Source of the DNA: Planctomycetota bacterium
Lineage (GTDB): Bacteria > Planctomycetota > UBA8742 > UBA2392
Assembly: GCA_027493625.1 (NCBI GenBank)
Contig: JAOSKM010000002.1
Span: forward strand, 992,001-1,056,000
Length of the DNA stretch: 64,000 nt
Direction: 5' to 3'
Shown: positions 51,259-61,296 of the stretch, one piece after another
Layout: the number at the start of each line of letters is the position of its first letter
Position numbering within the stretch: position 1 is the first letter of the stretch
The notes under the pieces: generated by a model
The model's input: only the letters and a program-made list of their open reading frames with translations
Database searches by the model: none
What the model was told of the DNA's origin: nothing
Position numbers and translations under genes: made by a program

Positions 51259-51319
51259 GTCAAAAAAACAGGTCCCGATTCGGGGCCTGTCCCTTTGACT
51301 CTTCAACTCTTTGACTCTT
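51230..51319. repeat. Inverted arm and central stem-loop following the octamer array
   Basis: Central ACAGGTCCC-GATTC-GGGGCCTGT; right arm CCCTTTGACTCTTCAACTCTTTGACTCTT is an imperfect reverse complement (~24/30) of the GTCGAARN array. Confidence 0.8.
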
Positions 51320-51353
51320 GGACCAACAACCACCAACCACCAACCACCAACCA

Positions 51354-52361
51354 CTATCCCAGCGCCTTGGCTTCCTTCCAGGTCAGCATCTTGTTCTGTT
51401 CTTCGTCCCAGATTTTCTGGCGCAGGCTGTCCCATACGTCGCGCGGCTTGAGCGTGGTGATGGTGACGTTCTGCAGGGCGGGGATCGCGTCCATGGCTTC
51501 CTTCAGCCGGTAGAACGGGATCGCCGCGTTGATGTGGTGCACATGGTGATAGCCGATGCTGCCGAAGCACCAGTCCAGCACACGGTTGGTCTTCAGGAAG
51601 CTGGTCGACTTCATGGACGCCTCGTAGATGCTCCACTTGTCGGCCGGCAGGATCTGCATGCCCCGGAAGTTGTGCTGTACATAGAACAGGTAAGCGCCCA
51701 GGCAGGCGGCGATCGGATACGGCAGCAGGAAGCAGTAGAAGGCGGTCCAGAATCCGCCCAGCAGCCACAGCGCGGCAATCAGACCGGCGTGCACCAGCAC
51801 GCTGGCGCCCGCGCCCCAGTTCTTGCGGGGGTTGCGGATGAAGGCCTCGGTCGAGTTGCTGATCAGGAACACGGTGATGTAGGCGAACAGCAGGGTCAGC
51901 GGATTGCGCGCAATACGATAGTGAAAGCGCTGCATGGGCTTGGCCTCGCGCCACATGCGCGCGGTCATGATCGGGATCGAGCCGACGCTGGAGCCCTCGA
52001 TGGTGCTGACGTTCGCGTGGTGGTAGTTGTGCGTCTCGCGCCAGTAGCTGGGGCCGGACAGGAAAATCATCCCGTACAGGTGCAGCACGTACTTGGCGAG
52101 CCGCGAGCCGCGCAGGATGGCCCCGTGCTTGTAGTCGTGAAACAGGATGAAGCCGCGCACCATCACCAGGCTGCCCATCAGCGAGAAGGCAAGCTGCATC
52201 GGCCACCACGGCGAAATCGCCGCGATGGTCAGCAGCCCGACCAGGATGATGAAGGTGGTCCAGAACACCCACCAGCTCTTGCCACGCTGTTCGACCGCGA
52301 AAGGCCGGGTGGCCGCGATGACGTCGCGCCCGGGCACGACATGACTGGAAAGCTCTCCCAC
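51354..52361 (-). CDS. Fatty acid desaturase
   Basis: HDYKH, HNYHH and HHVHH histidine boxes in a multi-TM protein. Confidence 0.93.
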   Translation of the reverse strand: MGELSSHVVPGRDVIAATRPFAVEQRGKSWWVFWTTFIILVGLLTIAAISPWWPMQLAFSLMGSLVMVRGFILFHDYKHGAILRGSRLAKYVLHLYGMIFLSGPSYWRETHNYHHANVSTIEGSSVGSIPIMTARMWREAKPMQRFHYRIARNPLTLLFAYITVFLISNSTEAFIRNPRKNWGAGASVLVHAGLIAALWLLGGFWTAFYCFLLPYPIAACLGAYLFYVQHNFRGMQILPADKWSIYEASMKSTSFLKTNRVLDWCFGSIGYHHVHHINAAIPFYRLKEAMDAIPALQNVTITTLKPRDVWDSLRQKIWDEEQNKMLTWKEAKALG

Positions 52362-52507
52362 TGAGTCCTCGATGCCTGGTAACTTGAAACTTGAAGTATA
52401 GGGGCTGCAGAGGTTCCCACAGTGGGCCGACTGCTGTCAAATGAATAAACGCGCCGCGCGGGCAGGAAATTGCAGGCGCGTTGCTATACTTCCGCCCGAG
52501 GTGAGGC

Positions 52508-53056
52508 ATGAAGAGGTCTTTGCGCATCTTTGCCGTCGGTTTCGTCACGATCTCATTGATCACCCTGCTGATCGGGCTGCTGCTTCCCAGCGAGTGGGAG
52601 GCCGAGCGCTCCGAGGTGATCCTGACCCCCGCCGAGCAGATCTTCCCGCGCGTTGCTTCCTTTGAACTCTGGGAAAGCTGGGCCACGGCCAAGATGCGCG
52701 AGGCCGACCCCACATTGCAGGTCGAGTACTCCGGCCCCGAAAGCGGCGTCGGCGCCACCTTCAGCTGGAACGGCGAGAAGATGGGCAAGGGCCGCCTCAC
52801 CATCACACGCGCCGAGCCCGGCCAGGGCATCTGGTACGATGCAGCCATCCAGTCCGACAAGATTAACGGCCGTGGCTGGCTGAAGCTCGAGCCCACGGCC
52901 GAGGGCACGCGCGTGACCTGGAACGACCAGGGCGACCTGCCACCCGTGTACGGCGGCTACTTTGCGGCCATGGTGCAGCAGAGCCTGGAGGCGCAGTTCG
53001 CGTCAGCGCTCAAGAAGCTGAAAGAGGTCAGCGAAGGTGAGCGACCCCAGGATTGA
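52508..53056 (+). CDS. Membrane-anchored SRPBCC-fold protein
   Basis: N-terminal TM; WEAERSEVILTPAEQIFPRVASFELWESWATAKMREADPTLQVEYSGPESGVGATFSWNGEKMGKGRLTI, parallels 20567-21133. Confidence 0.78.
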   Translation: MKRSLRIFAVGFVTISLITLLIGLLLPSEWEAERSEVILTPAEQIFPRVASFELWESWATAKMREADPTLQVEYSGPESGVGATFSWNGEKMGKGRLTITRAEPGQGIWYDAAIQSDKINGRGWLKLEPTAEGTRVTWNDQGDLPPVYGGYFAAMVQQSLEAQFASALKKLKEVSEGERPQD

Positions 53057-53519
53057 GCTGCTGCTGTCGTCGCTGCACCGCGCCTTCGAGGGCAAGAGCT
53101 GGCACGGCCCGGCATTGAAGGGCGCCCTGCGCGGCGTGGCGCTGAAGACCGCAGCGCGCCGGCCGGGCAAGGGGCGCAACTCGATCCGCGACCTCGTGTA
53201 CCACTGCGCCTACTGGAAATACATCGTGCGCCGCTGGCTGCTGGAGCAGGCAGGCGCCGAGCCCGGCCCCGCCTTCCCGCACAGCCCGGCCAACTTCCCT
53301 GACCCGGCGCAGCGCGTGACCGAGAAGCTGTGGGCCGCCGACAAGCGCCTGCTGAGCGAGCAGCACAAGCTGCTGATCGCGGCCGTGAAAGCCCTGCCGC
53401 CTGCCGTGCTTGACCGCAAGGGCGGCAACACCGGCATGACCTACGCCGAGCTGATCCAGGGCGTGGCCGCCCACGACCTGTACCACGCGGGCCAGGTCTC
53501 ACTGCTGAAGCGGCTGTGA
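53037..53519 (+). CDS. DinB-like protein
   Basis: SIRDLVYHCAYWKYIVRRWLL..GMTYAELIQGVAAHDLYHAGQVSLLKRL; metal-site His pattern. Confidence 0.75.
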   Translation: MSDPRIELLLSSLHRAFEGKSWHGPALKGALRGVALKTAARRPGKGRNSIRDLVYHCAYWKYIVRRWLLEQAGAEPGPAFPHSPANFPDPAQRVTEKLWAADKRLLSEQHKLLIAAVKALPPAVLDRKGGNTGMTYAELIQGVAAHDLYHAGQVSLLKRL

Positions 53520-53524
53520 TGTGG

Positions 53525-53544
53525 CACGGATGTCCCCATCCGTG
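53525..53544. repeat. GGCAC-type hairpin between convergent genes
   Basis: CACGGATG-TCCC-CATCCGTG. Confidence 0.8.
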
Positions 53545-53588
53545 AAAGCGGCGGCCGCCGGGCCGCCGCTTGTCTTCGTTTCTCCTGG

Positions 53589-54629
53589 CTACTCGTTCAG
53601 GTCGCGCAGGCCGCGCTCAGCGTCGCGGCGCACGCGCGGGTCTTCATCCTGCGAGGCCTGCTCGAGGTACGGGCGCGCGCTCTCCAGCTTCATCTGGCGA
53701 AGGGCGCGCACGGCGCGGCGGCGTTCGCCGGCGTCGGTGCTCTTGACGCGCGAGCCCAGCGTGGGCACCCAGTTCTCGGCCGCGCTGGAATCACCGCAGC
53801 GCTTCAGCGCGATGGAGGCCTCGATCGCCACTTCCTCGTTGGCGTTGCGCGTGAGCGGCAGCAGGTCCGCGGCCGCGGCCTTGTATTTCATGTCGCCCAG
53901 CACATCGATGGCGCCCAGCAGCACGTCTGGCTCGGGGTCATTGAGCATCGAGATCAGCAGCGGGCCGGCTTGATCGGGCGGCATGGACTCGAGCGTCTGG
54001 GTAATTTCCTCACGCACGTCGGCAACCGGGTCGTTCATCAGCGCCTTCAGGTCGGGCAGGAACTCCACCAGCCCGGTGCCGTTCAGGCCCTCGATCGCCC
54101 ATTCGCGCACCTCGGCATCTTCGGACTTCATGGCGTCGCGCAGGGCTTTCTTTGCGGCCGCGTCGCCCAGGGCTGCCCGCCTGCCGAGCTCGATGGCGGC
54201 CTCCTCCTGTTCGTCATTGTCGCCCTGGTACAGAGCGTTGACGATGGCCTGGAACTCGGCGGCGTCGCGCTTCTCGATCTCGGCCAGGCGCTCGGCCAGT
54301 TCTTCGATCTTCGCCCTCTCGGCGGGCTTGGCGTTGGGCTCGATCGTGGGCTCGGTTGCTGTCTTCTCCGTGTGCGCGGGATCGGGCTGCGGTGCGGACG
54401 GAGGCTGCGGCCTCGGCTCTGCTTTCAGGCGCAGCAGCTCGTCCAGCTTTCGGGTGAGGTCGCTGACTTGCCCCTCGAGTTGTTCGATGCGTTTTCGATC
54501 CGCTTCCGCACCGGCGGTCACCGCCACCTTCGGCCGGGCCGGGTGGGTCGAGTCGAACAGCAGCCACGCGGCGCCCGCGGCGGCAAAGGCACACACGAGG
54601 GCGAGCAGAACGGTGTGGGTCGGCTTCAT
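53589..54629 (-). CDS. Membrane-anchored HEAT-repeat protein
   Basis: N-terminal TM; coiled coil; HEAT-like helices (DAEVREWAIEGLNGTGLVEFLPDLKALMNDPVADVREEI..). Confidence 0.8.
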   Translation of the reverse strand: MKPTHTVLLALVCAFAAAGAAWLLFDSTHPARPKVAVTAGAEADRKRIEQLEGQVSDLTRKLDELLRLKAEPRPQPPSAPQPDPAHTEKTATEPTIEPNAKPAERAKIEELAERLAEIEKRDAAEFQAIVNALYQGDNDEQEEAAIELGRRAALGDAAAKKALRDAMKSEDAEVREWAIEGLNGTGLVEFLPDLKALMNDPVADVREEITQTLESMPPDQAGPLLISMLNDPEPDVLLGAIDVLGDMKYKAAAADLLPLTRNANEEVAIEASIALKRCGDSSAAENWVPTLGSRVKSTDAGERRRAVRALRQMKLESARPYLEQASQDEDPRVRRDAERGLRDLNE

Positions 54630-54862
54630 GGCTTCCTCCAGGTCAACTGAGCGTGAGGGCCTGGTGTGCATCCGGCAGTCGGGGCGAGCTTACCAGCCGC
54701 ATCATGAGTGCAGCATGAGAGGCCGGAGATTCTTCCGCGTGTTCCAGTTTGAGCCTTACGCGCGGGTTTGCAAGCGAAACCGGCGGCGACCGCACGGTCA
54801 AAAACGCCAACCTGTTGCACTCCGGCCGTCGAAATACAATGCTCGCACCGGAGGATCCGAAC

Positions 54863-56068
54863 ATGTCAGAAGAGTTCACGGTTTCCGCCTTCATGCCCGC
54901 CCTGCCCCTGGCCGTCTACCTGGCCTGGCTGGAGGGCGGCAAGCACTCCGAGATGACCGGCGCCGAGGCCCACGGCGAGCCCGTGGCCGGCACCCCCTTC
55001 GACGCCTGGGACGGCTACATCCACGGCACCAACGTCGAGCTCGAGCCCGGCCGCCGCATCGTGCAGCGCTGGCGCACGGCCGAGTTCCCAGGCGACGCGC
55101 CGGATTCCTTGATCGAGGTGACGCTCGCACCCGAGGGCAACGGTACGCGGTTGAACCTGAAGCACACGGGCATCCCGGATGGCCAGGCGCGGCTCTATGA
55201 ACAGGGCTGGCACGACCACTACTTCCGGCCGATGCAGGAATACTTCATCCATGCCGGCGTGTCGGGCGTACCCGCCGGGGCGCGCGTGACCGAGGTGATC
55301 AGGAAGGTGCAGGCCGGCGAAGCAGCGCCGCTGCCGAGCCACGGCGATGAAGCGACGGAAGCGCCCGCGGTATCGGAAGCCGCGCCAAGCAGCCACGGGA
55401 TCGCGCAGGCCGAGCCCGCGACCGTGAGCACCGGCGGCTTTGAGCTGGCCGAGGAAGAGGAAGGCGACGACTTCGATACCTCTGTGTCCGAGACCTCGCA
55501 GACCGGCAGCGAAGACTGGTGGAAGCACCTCAAGCCGCCCACCGGCACGGTCAAGCCGGAAGCCCCGGCTGAGCACGAACAGGACGAGACCGCGCCACCG
55601 GTGCCGATGCCGGAAGACGAAGCGCCCGCGCGCAGGCCCGCGCGCCGCAAGCCACCGGTAGGCGCCGGCAAGCCGGCCCGCAAACCGGCAAAGGCAAAGG
55701 CCGGCAAACGCAAACCCGCCACCCGCCCCGGCAAACCCAAGCCCAAGGCCAAGGCAAAGCCAAAGGCCAAGCCCAAAGCCAAGGCAAAGCCACAGGCCAA
55801 GCCCAAGGCAAAGGCTAAACCCAAGGCGAAAGCCAAAGCAGCGCCAAAAAAGAAGCCGGCGGCCAAAAAGGCCAAATCAGGGAGCCCCGGACGTAAGTCC
55901 GGGGCAGGAAAGAAGCAGGCACCGGCCAAGAAAAACCGGCAGCAAAGAAGAAGCCGGCAGCAAAGAAGAAGCCGGCAGCCAAGAAGAAGCCCGCGGCCAG
56001 GAAAAGGCCGGCGGCCAAAAAGGCCGGCGGCCAAGAAAAGGCCGGCACCAAAGAAGAAGCGCAGATAA
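54863..56068 (+). CDS. AHSA1/SRPBCC-domain protein with very long histone-H1-like Lys/Ala/Pro tail
   Basis: N-terminus SEEFTVSAFMPALPLAVYLAWLEGGKHSEMTGAEAHGEPVAGTPFDAWDGYIHGTNVELEPGRRIVQRWRT; tail KPKAKAKPKAKPKAKAKPQAKPKAKAKPKAKAKAAPKKKPAAKKAK..; possible frame changes near 55931 and 56020. Confidence 0.82.
   Translation: MSEEFTVSAFMPALPLAVYLAWLEGGKHSEMTGAEAHGEPVAGTPFDAWDGYIHGTNVELEPGRRIVQRWRTAEFPGDAPDSLIEVTLAPEGNGTRLNLKHTGIPDGQARLYEQGWHDHYFRPMQEYFIHAGVSGVPAGARVTEVIRKVQAGEAAPLPSHGDEATEAPAVSEAAPSSHGIAQAEPATVSTGGFELAEEEEGDDFDTSVSETSQTGSEDWWKHLKPPTGTVKPEAPAEHEQDETAPPVPMPEDEAPARRPARRKPPVGAGKPARKPAKAKAGKRKPATRPGKPKPKAKAKPKAKPKAKAKPQAKPKAKAKPKAKAKAAPKKKPAAKKAKSGSPGRKSGAGKKQAPAKKNRQQRRSRQQRRSRQPRRSPRPGKGRRPKRPAAKKRPAPKKKRR
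55885..55904 (+). repeat. In-frame palindrome inside AHSA1-H1 tail
   Basis: CCCCGGAC-GTAA-GTCCGGGG, codons AGC CCC GGA CGT AAG TCC GGG = SPGRKSG. Confidence 0.85.
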
Positions 56069-56168
56069 CCACACCGGGCGGGAAACCGCCCGGTTTCAGT
56101 TTAGCGCAACGATTCTGTCTCAAGGGCCACCTCAGACAGGCAACGTGGGAGATCAGCGACCGTGATGG

Positions 56169-56232
56169 AACCACGGGTGGACACGGATGCACACGCATGA
56201 CCTTCGTGTTCAACCGTGTGAATCCGTGGTTT
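56169..56232. repeat. Oligomer-built inverted repeat (ACACGGATN units)
   Basis: AACCACGGGTGGACACGGATGCACACG..CGTGTTCAACCGTGTGAATCCGTGGTTT. Confidence 0.75.
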
Positions 56233-56364
56233 CTGAACTGCTCACCCGCACGCAGCAGCGTGGTGCACTCAGGTGGCGATCTTGAAGTGCAAACTTCGCG
56301 GTCCTTCGCGCAACTTCGCGGTTAAATCCGCCATCCGATTCGCGCCCGTGGCTACAATGCCCCC

Positions 56365-59165
56365 ATGCGCCATGCAGCCATCATTGCCGGCGTTATCCTG
56401 ATCGCGGCCGTGTTCGCGGCTGTGTGGTTCCTGCTCGACCCAGCGGACGAGCGTGGCCCCAATGCTCCAGACTTCACGGCCGGCAGCAGCGCGCCGGAGC
56501 TGGCGCCGCTGGAGGGCGAGCCTGCGCTTGAGGCCGCTAACGAAGCCGATCCGCTGACTGCAGGCTCCGACACCACGTCCGCATCCGGCGAAAAGACCGA
56601 GGCCGCGCCCGAGTCGCGCCCGGACCCCGCCCGCGTGGAGGTGCAGCCGGGCACGCGGCCCGAGCGTTTGCCGGGGCCGGAGCTGAAGCCGGGTGAGGCG
56701 ACCGACCCTGCGGCTGCGGTCGAAGAGCCTGCGCCACAATCGGAAAAGGCGGACGGGACGTCCGCGCTCCCGCCTTTCATCAAGGGCCACTCGCGACCGC
56801 CGGGGCAGAATCTGGGCAGCACGCGGCCGGGGGCGCGACGCATCGCCAAGCCCGCGGGCGTGAAGCAGCTTTCGGAAGTCACGCCGAAGCTGATGCAGGA
56901 CCGCCGCGGCCTGTACGCGCAGTACTTCAAGCTGGACGGCACGGACCTGTCCAAGCTTGACACGTCAAGTCCAGGCATGGTGCGCATCGACCGGCAGGTG
57001 TACTTCCCGGACGCCGAGTCGTTCAGCGACCTGCCGATCAGCCTGGAGAACTTCGGCGCGAGCTGGGACGGCTTTCTGGTGATCCCCGAGGCTGGCGACT
57101 ACTGGCTGTTCTGGGGCGCCGACAACGGCGGCCGCGTCGAGCTGGACGGCGAAACGGTGCTGCTGCAGGACGGCATGGTGCGCTACGTGGAGGTCAGCGC
57201 GCTGCTGACACTGGAGGCCGGCCTGCACCCCCTGCGCATCGAGTTCGCGCAGCAGCACAACCAGGTGGCCGACTGGGCCAAGTGCGCCGCCAATTTCATG
57301 TACGTGCCGGAAGGCCAGACCAAGCCTGTGCCGGTCCCGCCCGAAATGCTGATGGTCCCCGAATGGATGTGGTCCGACAACGCACCCATCATCACCAGCC
57401 TGAGCAAGACCAGCGGCGAGATAGGCGATGAAATCACCATCCATGGCCAAGGCTTTGGCCCGGGCAAGTCAAACGACATTCCAATGAAGGAGTGGGTGTC
57501 TCTCACGAGGTCCGGTAACTGGTTGCGTCCCGAACAGTCGCTTAGTCAGGCAAAGACACCGGACAGGCTCGTATCGGTTACAGTGGCTGGACAACTCGCG
57601 CGAGTTATTGAGCAATCAGAGACGAGTATACGAGTCGCGATACCCATTGGGGCTCGTTCCGGTGACGTTACTGTGTACTCGGAGAGTTACACCGGCTACA
57701 TGTTTGAATTCGGCATCGGTGTAGTCACCTACGGGAACCCTATTCCGTCGAATGCCATTAAGTTCACAGTCACTACCCAGTTTGGCCTGATGGCGCAGTG
57801 GTACAACTTCACCGGCTGGACGAACTTCGGCTTTGAGGCTCTCTTAGACAGGGAACCAGACGTGATTCGGCTTGATCAAGAGCCGGGCTGGGAGGAAGCC
57901 CCGGAAGGCTTCCAACCATGTGCTGCTGTCTGGACGGGAAAACTTGGGGTTCCCCGGTACGACTCATTAGAACGGTTGGACAACACCGCTCGCCACCGCA
58001 GAAAAGTTACCTTTCGGTCAGAGTACGACTGCAACATCACCCTCGGAGCGGAGACCAAGGAGATTCGATGGGGGGATGAAGACCAGAAGATCTCCTGTAC
58101 ATTCATGTTCGATACGTTGGAAGAAGGATACTTGCATCTCGAAGTGACGCTGATTTCTGAGAGCAAGTATCCGCCGGTCTGGTTCGCGACGTTGCACCGA
58201 CCCATCAAGACCGACGCGGGTTCTGGCGACGTGCTTGAGTGGGAAGGGATGACGTTGTGGGATCAACACTACTTCCCCCAGTAGTGCCGCCGAAGCCACC
58301 GGTGATTTCGGCTGTGAAGGCTGTTCTGGCGGTGGGGGAGCAGCCTGTTGCGCCGCCCTATGACGTGGATGTTTCACGACCTTCGGTGCGTGTGGGTCAG
58401 GAGTTCACCTTTGACGTCACGGACTATGGCCCGCCGGAAATCTGGGACACGCTTCCGACCGTCAGCATAGACGGCGTTCCGGTGCCCTTTGAATCCGAAG
58501 AACACCCCGTCTCGGACAAGCCCGGGCCGCGCATCCTGCACTGCCGCGCAACTCTGCCCGAGGGTGTAGGCGAGGGGCGCATGGTGGCGCGGCTGAGTGT
58601 GGTTTCCAGCGAGCCCTTCTATATAGACGTCGCCAACCGGGGGCTGGTTGCCTACCTCTATGACGTGCCGGAAGGCAGCGGTTTGGGCAAGCTGCCGGAC
58701 CTGGGGCCGCTCACCTGCTTCAAGGTCCGCAAGGATCGCGCGATCAACTTTGAAGACACCGCCGACTTTGACCTGCCCTTTCCCGCCGAGACCTTCATTA
58801 TTGAGTGGCTGGGCGGACTCATAATCGAGGAAGAGGGCGATTATGAGTTCACCTGCCGCAGCGACGACGGCATGAAGCTCTGGCTCGATGACAACGTGGT
58901 GCTCGACGCCGACAAGCTGCAGGCGCCGGCCGAGAACAGGGCCGCCGTGCACCTGGTGCCGGGCGTGTACCGCTTCCGCATGCAGTTCTTTGAAAACACC
59001 CAGCACGAAGTGTGCGTGCTGGAATGGCGCGCCACGCGCGGCGAGGGCGAAGCGCTTGAAGAACTCATCCCGCGCCAGGTGATCCCGGCCAAAGCCTTCT
59101 CGCTCGACGTCCACCCGCCCCTGCCGAACAAGACCAGCACCGGCAAGCGCACGGACGGGTCGTAA
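56365..59165 (+). CDS. PA14-IPT/TIG-PA14 surface protein, one frameshift near 58276
   Basis: Two PA14-like segments (GFLVIPEAGDYWLFWGADNGGRVELDG; EEEGDYEFTCRSDDGMKLWLDDNVVLD), IPT segment APIITSLSKTSGEIGDEITIHGQGFGP; ORFs join at a C5 run (..WDQHYFP/PVVPPKPPVIS..). Confidence 0.78.
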
Positions 59166-59272
59166 CGGAGCGCGGACGTCCCGTCCGCTTGTGCGGAACG
59201 CCAGCCTGCCTCTGCCTACGGAAGAGAAACTGCGTATCGTTTGCTTTTGCCTGCGGAGCAGGCCCATCAACG

Positions 59273-59447
59273 TTAGCCCCCAGCGTAAGCTGGGGGTTTG
59301 GACGCAGTTCAGACATCAAAGGCGCGGAGCGCCGACACAACGGCGGCTTGCCGCCGAAGGGCCTCGCCCCAGGCAACCTGTGTGTCGGCGCTCCGCGCCT
59401 CGGTTAAGGGGTGTCTGGAGAACCCCCACCTGACGGTGGGGGCTAAC
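59273..59447. repeat. Composite palindromic element (copy 2)
   Basis: GTTAGCCCCCAGC-GTAA-GCTGGGGG ... GGCGCGGAGCGCCGACACAA/TGTGTCGGCGCTCCGCGCC ... CCCCCACC-TGAC-GGTGGGGGCTAAC. Confidence 0.8.
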
Positions 59448-59626
59448 AGTTGTTCCGGCGCTCCGCGCCTTGTTGCGCATACAAACAGTACGACAGAGGT
59501 GACTGTTTCAAGGTCTGAAAGGGCGGGGGCGGTCCCGTTCCAGAACAGGCACCATCCTGAAAATCCAAGGCAGGCTGCCAGCCTGCCCCGTGGGCGGCCA
59601 CATGGGGCCGCCCCTACCGGCCGCCA

Positions 59627-61189
59627 CTACCCCTCCATGGCCGCAAGCAGTTCGGGGCTCAGCTCTTCGTAGTCTTCCGGGCGCGCTGTTTTCAACTCCG
59701 CCAGCAGGGCGTGGCGCAGGCCGGGCGCGAACTCCTCCGGCCGATAACCGTTGAACAACGGCCACTCGTCGGCCTTCTCGGCAACGCGAATGGTGGCCAG
59801 CACCTCATCAATCGCGCCGCGCAGGCCCGGGCGGGCTTCCTCGGGTTCTTCGCTGAGCAGCAGCTCGGCCTCGGTCACGGCCGCGCGGGCGCTTTCGATA
59901 TCGCGCACGCAAAGGGCGACCCGCGCCAGCACGGGCAGCAGGTACTTGATGCGCAGGGCCCGCGTGGGCGGGTGGTTCTTTTCCACGCGGCGCACGGTGT
60001 CGCGCACCTCGGGCAGGCGGCCCCTGGCCAGCTGCAACTCCGCCCAGGGCGCCAGGAACTCGTGCACCAGGGCGCCGCCGCCGTGGCCGCGCGCGAACTC
60101 AAGCGCTTCGCGGTAGGCCTGCGCGGCTTCTTCCAGGCGACCCTGCACGGCCAGCACGTGGCCCAGACTGCGCACCGTGCGCATCTCCGATTCACGCGCG
60201 CCGGTCTGCTGCTGCAGCTTGATGGCGTCGCGCAGGGTGGTTTCTGCGTCGTGGGGGCGATCCAGCACGGTGTACAGATCGGCCAGGTTCACCTGGCTGA
60301 GGGCGGCGTTCTGGCTGTCGTTGATGGCCGTGAAGACTTCAATGGCGCGCAGGAAGTGGCGCTCGGCGAGTTGCAGGCGGTTGTCGTTGAAGTCCATCAC
60401 CACCATGCCCAGCGTGTTCAGGATTCCCGCCTCGCCGGCGCGGTCCTGCTGGGCCTGCTTCTCGGCCAGCAGCTGCGTCAGGAGCTGTTCGGCTTCGCGC
60501 AGGCGCCCCTCGTGGCGCAGGATCGCGGCGATCACCATGCGCGCGCTGCCGGCGCCGGGCTTGTGGCCTTCCTGCTCAAACAGCTCGCGGGCGCGCTCGG
60601 CGGCCTGGTGGGCGGCGGCATATGCGCTGCGGCGCATCAGCACCTGGGCCAGCATGCCCTGTGTGCGGGCCTCGCCCTGTTTGTCGCCCAGCAGGCGGAA
60701 CAGGTCGATGGCCTGCTCGGCCTCCTGCTCGGCGGTCTTGAGCTCGGACTTGCGCAGGTGCAAGGCGGCGATGTTGCGGTGGATCTCGGCCAGGCCGGGG
60801 CGGTCATCCAGTTCGCGCAGCACCTCAAGGGCCGACTGCAGCCAGAAGCCGCCGTCCTCAAGGTCGCCCTGGCTGATGCGCATGCTGGCCAGCTCACCCA
60901 GCATGCGGGCTTCAGCGGCTCGGTCACCCAGCTTCAGGAAGCAGGCCAGCGCCGCGCGCAGGGCGCTCTCGGCCTCGGCCATGCGCCCCACGCTGCGGTG
61001 CAGGTGGGCGAATGCCTCAAGCACCCGCGCCTGCGCCCGCGGGCGCACCAGGTTGCGCAAGGTATCGAGCGCGAAGTTCAGGCGCCGCTGGGCCTCGTCG
61101 GGGTCACCGGCGCGCACCAGGGCATCGGCTTCGTTGCAGAAGTCGGCGACTTCCTCGGGGATGTTTTCGGCTTCGGTGTGCTGGGTCAT
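59627..61189 (-). CDS. TPR-repeat protein
   Basis: Many 34-40 aa TPR units (e.g. AEARMLGELASMRISQGDLEDGGFWLQSALEVLRELDD). Confidence 0.85.
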   Translation of the reverse strand: MTQHTEAENIPEEVADFCNEADALVRAGDPDEAQRRLNFALDTLRNLVRPRAQARVLEAFAHLHRSVGRMAEAESALRAALACFLKLGDRAAEARMLGELASMRISQGDLEDGGFWLQSALEVLRELDDRPGLAEIHRNIAALHLRKSELKTAEQEAEQAIDLFRLLGDKQGEARTQGMLAQVLMRRSAYAAAHQAAERARELFEQEGHKPGAGSARMVIAAILRHEGRLREAEQLLTQLLAEKQAQQDRAGEAGILNTLGMVVMDFNDNRLQLAERHFLRAIEVFTAINDSQNAALSQVNLADLYTVLDRPHDAETTLRDAIKLQQQTGARESEMRTVRSLGHVLAVQGRLEEAAQAYREALEFARGHGGGALVHEFLAPWAELQLARGRLPEVRDTVRRVEKNHPPTRALRIKYLLPVLARVALCVRDIESARAAVTEAELLLSEEPEEARPGLRGAIDEVLATIRVAEKADEWPLFNGYRPEEFAPGLRHALLAELKTARPEDYEELSPELLAAMEG

Positions 61190-61296
61190 GGCAACAACTG
61201 GGGCCTCGGCCACTACATAACGCGCGCTTACCGCGCCGCGTTCCCGTAGGCGTTGCTCCAGCGTGCATTCCTGTGGGCCGGTGTGCCAGCCCGGGG

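Noticed and set aside
51092-51298. ORFs in the GTCGAARN array (e.g. ERSKSRSV or STFRRFDS repeats)
   Set aside because: An octamer array without stops in several frames yields artificial 8-aa repeats; no start context or family supports a protein.
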